Source of the DNA: Betaproteobacteria bacterium
GTDB lineage: Bacteria > Pseudomonadota > Gammaproteobacteria > Burkholderiales > SG8-39
NCBI GenBank assembly: GCA_007280315.1
Contig: QYQC01000126.1
Location: 1-17,681, forward strand
Direction: 5' to 3'
DNA: 17,681 nt
Position numbers and translations under genes: made by a program. Below are positions 8,046 through 14,996 of the stretch, in pieces (positions within the stretch are counted from its first letter, which is position 1; the number at the start of each line of letters is the position of its first letter). The notes below the pieces were generated by a model. That model ran no database searches. It saw only the letters and a program-made list of their open reading frames with translations, and was not told the origin of the DNA.

Positions 8046-8819
8046 TCACACTTTAGCAAAAAAAACAGTCAGTCCGGCGATCAGGCCTTCGTCGCCTGCG
8101 TCGGTCTGCACTACCGCCTTCACTCCGAGCGCACGTGCCGCGGCGGCGATGCGCTCGTGCGGCGCGAACAGCGGCGTGTTGCTCAGGCATGGCCAACCGG
8201 CCTCGCCCAGCATTTGCTTCAGGTTGGCCAGCCCCTCGCTCGATGTCACGGTGAACGCGTCGAGTTCGCGCCGCGCGCACTGTGCAAGCAATGGTGCAGG
8301 ATCGATCTGCGGCCGGCCGCGACGATAACATTCGGCGTATTCGACCGCGGCACCGCGCGCAGCGAGCGATTCGCCGAGCAGTTCGCGTCCGCCTTCGCCG
8401 CGGAAAATCACGATGCGCTTGCCTTGCACCCGTTCGAGCTGCGGCAGATCGAGCAGGCCTTCACTGTCGAATCGTTCGCTCGGCGCAATCACCTCGGCAA
8501 AACCCTGGCGCAGCAGTTCGCGCTCGCTGCCGCGGCCAACGGTGGCGACGCGCAATGCCGGCGGCCACCCGCGCCGGGTGCGAACCAGAGCCAGCGCTTT
8601 CGTCACTGCATTGGCGCTGATGAAGATGGCCAGATCGAATTCGTCCAGATGCTCGATCAACCGGTGCGCCGGCTGCAAATCGCTGGCGTCGAGTATCTCA
8701 AGCGCGGGAAACAGCAGCGGCTCGCCGCCGGCGGCGCGTATCAGCGCGGCCAGATGCGCAGTCTGGCCGGCGGGCCGCGTCACAACGACGCGGCGCCCGG
8801 CGAGCGCACCCGCGGTCAT
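8046..8819 (-). CDS. hemD: Uroporphyrinogen-III synthase
   Basis: HemD, 257 residues, close to the usual 245-260. It cyclises hydroxymethylbilane with inversion of ring D to make uroporphyrinogen III, the common precursor of haem, sirohaem and cobalamin, in the cytoplasm. HemD proteins are poorly conserved, but the N-terminus GRRVVVTRPAGQTAHLAALI, the middle FISANAVTKAL (about 110-120) and the late TVTSSEGLANL (about 197-207) are the expected landmarks of the two-domain fold. The start ATG overlaps the hemC stop by four bases (ATGA at 8816-8819), the classical coupled hemC-hemD junction. The stop is TGA at 8046-8048. Assignment is firm because motif and position agree. Confidence 0.92.
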   Translation of the reverse strand: MTAGALAGRRVVVTRPAGQTAHLAALIRAAGGEPLLFPALEILDASDLQPAHRLIEHLDEFDLAIFISANAVTKALALVRTRRGWPPALRVATVGRGSERELLRQGFAEVIAPSERFDSEGLLDLPQLERVQGKRIVIFRGEGGRELLGESLAARGAAVEYAECYRRGRPQIDPAPLLAQCARRELDAFTVTSSEGLANLKQMLGEAGWPCLSNTPLFAPHERIAAAARALGVKAVVQTDAGDEGLIAGLTVFFAKV

Positions 8820-9742
8820 AGCAGCGCGGCGAGGATGCGGTCGGCGCCTTGCGCGCGCAATTCGTTGGCGAGACGCGCGCCCAGTTCCTCGGGGGTGCCG
8901 CTGGGACCGGAAACCGCCGACCTGATCATGCTCTTTCCATCCGGATTGGCCACCAGACCGCGCAAGTCGATCGTCGCGCCACTGACGCTGGCGTAGGCGG
9001 CGAGCGGCAGCTGGCAGCTGCCGCCGAGCGCACGGCTCACCGCGCGCTCGGCCCGCACCGCAAGCTCGCTGGCGCGGTGATTAAGCGCGGCGAGGCACGC
9101 GGCGATATCGCCGCGCTCGGCACGGTATTCGATCGCGAGGGCGCCCTGTCCCGCAGCGGGCAGGCTTTGTTCCAGCGACAGCAGCGAACTGATGCGCGAC
9201 GCGAGGCCCAGCCGCTTCAGGCCGGCCGCGGCGAGAATAATGGCGTCGTGCTCGCCCCGATCGAGCTTGGCCAGGCGCGTGTCCAGATTGCCGCGCAAAC
9301 TGGCGACCGACAACTGCGGGTAACGGCTGCGCAGCTGGGCTTCGCGCCGCAGGCTGGAGGTGCCGACTACGGCACCCGCGGGCAATGCGTCCAGCCCGAC
9401 AAAACTATTGGAAATGAAAGCGTCGCGCGGGTCTTCGCGCTCGAGGATCGCGCCCAAGGCAAAGCCGGCGGGCAATTCCATCGGCACATCCTTGGCCGAG
9501 TGCACGGCCAGATCGGCGCGAGCCTCGGCCAGCGCCAGCTCAAGCTCCTTCACGAACAAGCCCTTGCCGCCGATCTTTGCGAGCGAAGTATCGAGGATTT
9601 CATCGCCGCGCGTCGACAGCGCGAGCAATTCCACCCGGCATTCTGGATATAATGCGCGCAGCCGGTCGCGTACATGCTCGGCCTGCCACAGCGCGAGACG
9701 GCTTTGACGCGTGGCGATGACGATACGATCGGGATGACTCAA
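8816..9742 (-). CDS. hemC: Hydroxymethylbilane synthase (porphobilinogen deaminase)
   Basis: HemC, 308 residues, joins four porphobilinogen molecules into hydroxymethylbilane. Landmarks: IATRQSRLALWQA near the start, GGKGLFVKELE (58-68), HSAKDVP with the catalytic Asp at 85, GTSSLRR (127-133), SLRGNLDTRL (148-157), and LGGSCQLP with Cys243, which holds the dipyrromethane cofactor. All key residues are present, so the enzyme should be active. The likely start is TTG at 9740-9742; no ATG or GTG lies in a suitable place upstream, and starting later would cut the conserved strand. No good Shine-Dalgarno precedes it. The gene stands head to head with the thioredoxin-fold gene; their start regions are only about 15 bases apart or overlap. 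It opens the hemCDXY operon. Confidence 0.95.
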   Translation of the reverse strand: MSHPDRIVIATRQSRLALWQAEHVRDRLRALYPECRVELLALSTRGDEILDTSLAKIGGKGLFVKELELALAEARADLAVHSAKDVPMELPAGFALGAILEREDPRDAFISNSFVGLDALPAGAVVGTSSLRREAQLRSRYPQLSVASLRGNLDTRLAKLDRGEHDAIILAAAGLKRLGLASRISSLLSLEQSLPAAGQGALAIEYRAERGDIAACLAALNHRASELAVRAERAVSRALGGSCQLPLAAYASVSGATIDLRGLVANPDGKSMIRSAVSGPSGTPEELGARLANELRAQGADRILAALL

Positions 9743-9757
9743 AACGGAATGTTGACC

Positions 9758-10243
9758 ATGGCCGCACGCAGGGTGCCGACGCGCTGGATTTTAGCATGGC
9801 TCGCGCTGCTATTCGTTTTTGCGCCTGCGTGCGCGCAAATGGTGCCGGCTGGCGATCTGGCAGCCGACGCGCGCGTCGCGGCCGAGCGACGCGTTCCGCT
9901 GCTGTTGCTCTTTTCCGAGGCCGGATGTTCATATTGCGAACGCGCGCGGCAGGAATTCCTGCTGCCGATGCAGCGCAATCCAGAATACCAGGAGAAGGTC
10001 ATCATGCGCGAGGTCGGGACCGACAGCAGCGCCGCCATGGTGGATTTCGCCGGTCACAAGACTACTCACGCTGATTTTTCGCGCCGGATGCGCGTGAACA
10101 TGATGCCGACGGTGATGATGCTGGGTCCGCGCGGGGACACGCTGGCCGAGCCGATTCTGGGCTTTCGTGGCGCCGATTATTACGGCTATTTCCTCGATCA
10201 GCGCATCGACACCGCGCTGGCGCAGCTGCGCCGCACGCGCTGA
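9758..10243 (+). CDS. Exported thioredoxin-fold protein with CSYC motif
   Basis: A 161-residue thioredoxin-like protein. A signal peptide covers about residues 1-26 (MAARRVPTRW positive end, hydrophobic ILAWLALLFVF, APACA cleavage), so it acts in the periplasm. The redox motif is C57-S-Y-C60, and MPT with Pro117 gives the cis-proline loop facing the active site; both are needed for disulphide exchange. It resembles the SoxW / Thioredoxin_7 type rather than DsbA. Possible roles are reduction of exported protein disulphides or cytochrome c maturation. Several in-frame ATGs exist (9734, 9749, 9758). I prefer 9758 because it gives a compact signal peptide and does not overlap hemC, but 9749 or 9734 are possible. 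Ribosome sites are weak at all three. It interrupts the usual algR-hemC adjacency. Fold is sure; partner is unknown. Confidence 0.82.
   Translation: MAARRVPTRWILAWLALLFVFAPACAQMVPAGDLAADARVAAERRVPLLLLFSEAGCSYCERARQEFLLPMQRNPEYQEKVIMREVGTDSSAAMVDFAGHKTTHADFSRRMRVNMMPTVMMLGPRGDTLAEPILGFRGADYYGYFLDQRIDTALAQLRRTR
9788..9796 (-). promoter_or_regulatory. Possible extended -10 promoter for hemC operon
   Basis: Read leftward, this site is TGCTAAAAT: a TAAAAT -10 hexamer (9788-9793) preceded by the TGN extended -10 motif. It is 46 bases upstream of the TTG start of hemC, giving a 5' leader of roughly 35-40 bases. It lies inside the signal-peptide codons of the opposing gene and stands out as AT-rich in GC-rich surroundings. 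No good -35 is present (ACGAAT at 17 bases), as is common for extended -10 promoters. Prediction only. Confidence 0.4.
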
Positions 10244-10305
10244 AAATTCCTCGAATCCCGGTAGCGCGCCTGGCTGACGAGAGCACGCGCAGCTAACTCT
10301 GTCGA

Positions 10306-10334
10306 CGGGGTTCTCGTTGCCCGTTGAAACCCCG
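10306..10334. repeat. Inverted repeat downstream of thioredoxin-fold gene
   Basis: CGGGGTT (10306-10312) and AACCCCG (10328-10334) form a perfect 7-base stem with a 15-base loop, 62 bases after the stop of the thioredoxin-fold gene. No T-run follows, so an intrinsic terminator is not shown; it may help 3'-end formation. The rest of the 10244-10439 spacer shows no gene. Confidence 0.25.
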
Positions 10335-10439
10335 CGAGTTCCTGCTACTGCGCCAAAAGGCTCCGGGCCCGTATCTCACTGGAAGTGCGGTCGGCCTCAT
10401 CGCTTACTTACCTTCTGCAGGTGGAGAAGTGGATTTCTG

Positions 10440-10468
10440 TTGACTTCCTTATTGCGAATGATTATCAT
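10440..10468 (+). promoter_or_regulatory. Sigma-70 promoter of the Fur-box gene
   Basis: TTGACT (10440-10445) and TATCAT (10463-10468) are separated by exactly 17 bases. Each hexamer matches the consensus (TTGACA, TATAAT) at five of six positions. The ATG of the downstream gene is at 10522, so the leader would be about 45 bases. This is the strongest promoter visible in the window, and its -10 lies within the Fur box. Confidence 0.7.
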
Positions 10469-10472
10469 TTGT
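10454..10472. promoter_or_regulatory. Fur box over the -10 element
   Basis: GCGAATGATTATCATTTGT matches the 19-base Fur consensus at 13 positions; the core AATGAT-T-ATCATT (10457-10469) is a perfect 6-1-6 palindrome, the essential Fur recognition unit. It covers the -10 hexamer of the promoter at 10440-10468, where bound Fe-Fur would block RNA polymerase. The expected result is expression only when iron is scarce. Direct binding is not shown. Confidence 0.75.
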
Positions 10473-10521
10473 ATGCATGAATTGTCATCGCGAAACTGTC
10501 AACCAACCCGAAGGAAATTCA

Positions 10522-11256
10522 ATGAAATACCATGCGCCACTGTTGATCGCGGGGCTGTTGCTGGTCCCGCCGCATGTCCATGCCGGCCCCTCCGACTATG
10601 TCTACACCCCAAGCGTCGATTACGGCGAAAAGGAAATCGACTTCAAGTCCGGCAGTGCGCGCAAAAGCCGCGACCCGCGCGAATCCGCCGCCAGCATCGG
10701 CTTCGGCTATGGTGCAAAGGAATGGTGGTTTACCGAGATTTACCTGAAGTACAAGCGGGAAAACAACGAGGGCGTCAAGCACGACGCTATCGAGTGGGAA
10801 AACAAATTCCAGATCACTGAAACCGGAAGATATCCTATCAATGTCGGCTTCCTCGTGGAACTTGAACGACCGCGCGACCACGCCGAAGGTTGGGAGATGA
10901 AGTGGGGCCCGCTGTTCGAGACCGATTTTGGCAGGATTCAGCTCAACGCCAATGCGCTGTTCAAACGCAGCTACCGCGTCGAGGGACTCAGCGATACTCA
11001 ATTCCTATACCAGTGGCAGGCCAAGTACCGCTGGCGGCGGGAGTTTGAATTCGGCCTGCAGGGTTTCGGTGAAATGGGAAAGTGGAATCAGTGGGCCCCA
11101 GAGCGTGACAGGCTCCATCGTGCCGGTCCGGCGGTATTCGGCAAGTTTCCAGTTGCAGGGGGAACGGCGATCAAGTACAACGCCGCGTGGCTGTTGGCCA
11201 CCTCGAAAGCATCACCGGACAATACGCTTCGGTTGCAGGTCGAATACGAATTCTGA
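10522..11256 (+). CDS. Putative Fur-regulated small outer-membrane protein
   Basis: A 244-residue exported protein I do not recognise by name. A signal peptide covers residues 1-21 (MKYHAPLLIAGLLLVPPHVHA, cleaved before GPSDY). The mature protein starts YVYTPSVDYGEKEIDFKSG and then alternates short amphipathic strands rich in Tyr, Trp, Phe, Glu and Lys; it ends LRLQVEYEF, with the C-terminal Phe of barrel proteins. I infer a small outer-membrane barrel of about 8-10 strands. It is too small for a TonB-dependent receptor and has no plug domain. No cysteines and no haem-binding CXXCH are seen. The start ATG at 10522 is set by AAGGAA eight bases upstream and by the signal peptide. A near-consensus promoter with an overlapping Fur box precedes it, so iron limitation probably induces it. 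It converges on the LytTR regulator with 21 bases between stops. Role in iron or haem handling is inference. Confidence 0.72.
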   Translation: MKYHAPLLIAGLLLVPPHVHAGPSDYVYTPSVDYGEKEIDFKSGSARKSRDPRESAASIGFGYGAKEWWFTEIYLKYKRENNEGVKHDAIEWENKFQITETGRYPINVGFLVELERPRDHAEGWEMKWGPLFETDFGRIQLNANALFKRSYRVEGLSDTQFLYQWQAKYRWRREFEFGLQGFGEMGKWNQWAPERDRLHRAGPAVFGKFPVAGGTAIKYNAAWLLATSKASPDNTLRLQVEYEF

Positions 11257-11277
11257 GCTTATCCGCAGTCGTCCGCA

Positions 11278-12036
11278 TTAGTCCGTGACCAGTCCTTTCA
11301 CCAACGGCCACTGGCGCCGGCTCACGGCAAGTTTCTCGGCGCAGCCCTCGAGCAGCACCACCCAGCCTTGCTCGCCTTCCTGCATTTCCGCTTTTTCGAA
11401 GCCGCGGATACGCGACTTCGCCGCCAGGCAGTTGCGATGGATACGCACGAACGACTCGGCAAACTCCTGTTCCAGATGGGTGAGCGATTCCTCCAGCAGA
11501 TATTCGCGTTCAGCGGTGTGGATGGTGACGTACTTCAATTCCGCCTTGAGATAAAGAATGTCGGTTACCGGCACCAGACTGATACGCCCGCGTTCGGGCA
11601 CGGACAAATGCCGGCGCGGCGCGGACTCCAGTCCCCGTAGCGCCTCGCGCCCGGGGGAGGCCATATCGCGCGCGCGCGCGAGCGCTGCCAGCAAACGCGC
11701 CCGGCGCACCGGCTTCAGCAGATAGTCGAGCGCGCGCAGCTCGAACGCCTTGATTGCATAGGCATCGTAAGCGGTGACGAAAATGATCGCCGGCGGCGGC
11801 TCAAGCAGTTGCGCGTGGCGCGCAAACTCGATGCCGCTCATCTGCGGCATGCGGATATCCACCAGCAACACATCCGCGCTGACCGAAGCGAGCAGCTCCA
11901 GCGCCTCCTTGCCATTGCCGGCTTCGCCCACGACCGTTGCCGGGATCTGCGGCGCGCAATCGGTGATCAACTCCCTCAGGCGCGCGCGCGCCGGCACCTC
12001 GTCGTCAACCAGCACCACGCGCAGCACGTCGCTCAT
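11278..12036 (-). CDS. algR: LytTR response regulator, AlgR type
   Basis: A 252-residue two-component response regulator of AlgR/LytTR architecture. Receiver domain at about 1-120: acidic pair D11/D12, phospho-acceptor D60 in LLVDIRMP, T88 and K108 in LLKPV. DNA-binding LytTR domain at about 142-250 with ILYLKAELKYVTIHT and the very typical FVRIHRNCLA (196-205). In Pseudomonas AlgR controls alginate, twitching and virulence genes, and its gene lies between fimS and hemC. All phosphorylation residues are present, but no histidine kinase gene is beside it. I start at ATG 12034-12036, with AGGA upstream; a GTG at 12066 would add ten residues. A linker region around 120-140 is coded by a stretch with (CG)6. 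The symbol is used on homology and location; the target genes in this organism may differ. Confidence 0.88.
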   Translation of the reverse strand: MSDVLRVVLVDDEVPARARLRELITDCAPQIPATVVGEAGNGKEALELLASVSADVLLVDIRMPQMSGIEFARHAQLLEPPPAIIFVTAYDAYAIKAFELRALDYLLKPVRRARLLAALARARDMASPGREALRGLESAPRRHLSVPERGRISLVPVTDILYLKAELKYVTIHTAEREYLLEESLTHLEQEFAESFVRIHRNCLAAKSRIRGFEKAEMQEGEQGWVVLLEGCAEKLAVSRRQWPLVKGLVTD

Positions 12037-12211
12037 AGGTGCATCCTGCAAGACGGTGCGCGGCACACTGGGACAGCCAGATGGAGAAAAACCGGCCAGG
12101 CGTCGTGGGCAGCGTTTTGTTCTATACTTGGCACAGGTAAATTATTGAATAGCGTAGGTTAAATGGCGCGTGTGCGCCCGCCCTTTTTCGATTCTGACTG
12201 CATTCATCGCA
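12037..12211. promoter_or_regulatory. Divergent promoter region of algR and argH
   Basis: The 175-base gap between the divergent algR and argH genes holds an AT-rich block (about 12115-12163) that must carry both promoters. Leftward, TATAGA (12121-12126) is a possible algR -10 with a weak TTCAAT -35 at 17 bases. Rightward, TTGGCA (12128-12133) is a good -35 but the only -10 in reach (TAGCGT, 16-base spacer) is poor. The gap is too short for a FimS/AlgZ kinase gene. No RNA gene is seen. Confidence 0.4.
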
Positions 12212-13615
12212 ATGAGCAAGAACACCAAGAAAACACCACCTGCTGCTGCCACTTGGTCGGGACGCTTTGCCGAACCGGTGGCGGAGCGGGTGCAACGCTA
12301 TACGGCTTCGGTCTCGTTCGACCAGCGCCTGGCCGAGCACGACGTTCGAGCCTCGCTCGCGCATGCGCGCATGCTCACCGCCTGCGCGGTGATCTCCAAA
12401 CGCGACCTCGCAGCGATCGAATCGGGCATGCGCACCATCCTGGCGGAATTGCGCGGCGGCAAGTTCAAATGGTCGCTCGCGGCCGAGGACGTGCACCTCA
12501 ACATCGAACGCCGCCTCACTGCGCTCGCCGGCGACGCCGGCAAGCGCCTGCACACGGCACGCTCGCGCAACGACCAGGTGGCGACCGACGTGCGCCTGTG
12601 GCTGCGCGACGCGATCGACGCCATCGGCGTCCGCCTGGTCGCGCTGCAGACGAGCCTGGTCGATCTGGCCGAACGTCACGCAGCCACGGTGATGCCCGGC
12701 TTCACCCATCTGCAGGTGGCGCAGCCGGTGACCTTCGGCCACCACCTGATGGCGTATTTCGAGATGTTCGCCCGCGATCGCGAACGGCTCGGCGATTGCC
12801 GCAAGCGCGCAAACCGCCTGCCGCTAGGCGCCGCGGCACTTGCCGGCACTTCCTATCCGATCGATCGCGACATGGTGGCGAAAGAGCTGGGCTTCGACGG
12901 CCTGTGCGAGAATTCGCTCGACGCGGTGTCGGACCGCGACTTCGCCATCGAGTTCTGCGCCGCGGCTGCGCTCGTCATGACCCATATCTCGCGCCTGTCG
13001 GAGGAACTGGTGCTGTGGATGAGCCCGCGCTACGGCTTCATCCGCCTGCCCGACCGCTTCTGCACCGGCTCGTCCATCATGCCGCAGAAGAAAAATCCGG
13101 ATGTGCCCGAGCTCGCGCGCGGGAAGAGCGGCCGCGTGACCGGCCACCTGATGGCGCTGCTGATGCTGATGAAAGCGCAGCCGCTCGCCTACAACAAGGA
13201 CAACCAGGAGGACAAGGAACCGCTGTTCGACACTGTCGACACGCTGGACGACACCTTGGCAATATTTGCAGAGCTGGTGGCCGGCATCGAAGTCGACGCC
13301 GGCGCGATGCGCGCGGCGGCGCTCGAGGGCCATGCGACCGCGACAGACCTCGCCGATTACCTGACGAAGAAGGGTCTGCCGTTTCGCGATGCGCACGAAG
13401 CGGTAGCGCGCGCGGTGCGCGCCGCAGACGCACGCGGCTGCGACCTCGCCGCGCTCGGCCTGGCCGAATTGCGCAGCTTTTCGCCGCTCGTCGGCACCGA
13501 CGTATTCAAGGTATTGACCCTGGAGGGATCGCTCGCCAGCCGCGACCACGCCGGCGGCACCGCGCCCAGGCGCGTTCGCGCCGCGGCAAGGCGCGCGCGC
13601 AAAAGCCTGAAATAG
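12212..13615 (+). CDS. argH: Argininosuccinate lyase
   Basis: ArgH, 467 residues from the chosen start, catalyses the last step of arginine synthesis, cleaving argininosuccinate to arginine and fumarate. It belongs to the fumarase/aspartase superfamily and works as a homotetramer in the cytoplasm. Landmarks: TWSGRFAEP near the start, LHTARSRNDQVATDVRLW (113-130), GFTHLQVAQP with catalytic T165-H166 (163-172), and the superfamily signature GSSIMPQKKNPD (286-297) with the catalytic serine. All are intact. I start at ATG 12212 (MSKNTKK) rather than GTG 12170, because the 14 extra residues are not family-like; the ribosome site is weak. It is divergent from algR and is followed by a protein kinase gene after six bases, so both are probably one transcript. 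Length and motifs leave no doubt. Confidence 0.96.
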   Translation: MSKNTKKTPPAAATWSGRFAEPVAERVQRYTASVSFDQRLAEHDVRASLAHARMLTACAVISKRDLAAIESGMRTILAELRGGKFKWSLAAEDVHLNIERRLTALAGDAGKRLHTARSRNDQVATDVRLWLRDAIDAIGVRLVALQTSLVDLAERHAATVMPGFTHLQVAQPVTFGHHLMAYFEMFARDRERLGDCRKRANRLPLGAAALAGTSYPIDRDMVAKELGFDGLCENSLDAVSDRDFAIEFCAAAALVMTHISRLSEELVLWMSPRYGFIRLPDRFCTGSSIMPQKKNPDVPELARGKSGRVTGHLMALLMLMKAQPLAYNKDNQEDKEPLFDTVDTLDDTLAIFAELVAGIEVDAGAMRAAALEGHATATDLADYLTKKGLPFRDAHEAVARAVRAADARGCDLAALGLAELRSFSPLVGTDVFKVLTLEGSLASRDHAGGTAPRRVRAAARRARKSLK

Positions 13616-13621
13616 GGTCCG

Positions 13622-14899
<1,278 letters not shown>

Positions 14900-14996
14900 T
14901 AACTATCGGTAAATCGGCCCAGTATCCGATCGTCAAAAGTCGGCCAGCGGTGCCGTATTTGCGCGCAGTAGCCGCATTGCCACAAGAAGGACAGCC

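Noticed and set aside
6830..8056. Rightward open frame opposite hemX and the start of hemY
   Set aside because: It is composed mainly of Arg, Gln, Leu and Ala and mirrors hemX; no motif supports a gene.
10306..10334. Intrinsic terminator for the thioredoxin-fold gene
   Set aside because: The 7-base stem is real but the loop is 15 bases and no T-run follows, so it is listed only as an inverted repeat.
11667..11678. (CG)6 alternating tract, possible Z-DNA
   Set aside because: It lies in the coding region of the regulator's linker (Ala/Arg codons) and similar CG runs are common in this GC-rich window.
9788..12036. Mobile element behind the two-gene insertion
   Set aside because: I found no transposase, terminal inverted repeats or target-site duplication at the edges; the region looks like ordinary gene gain.
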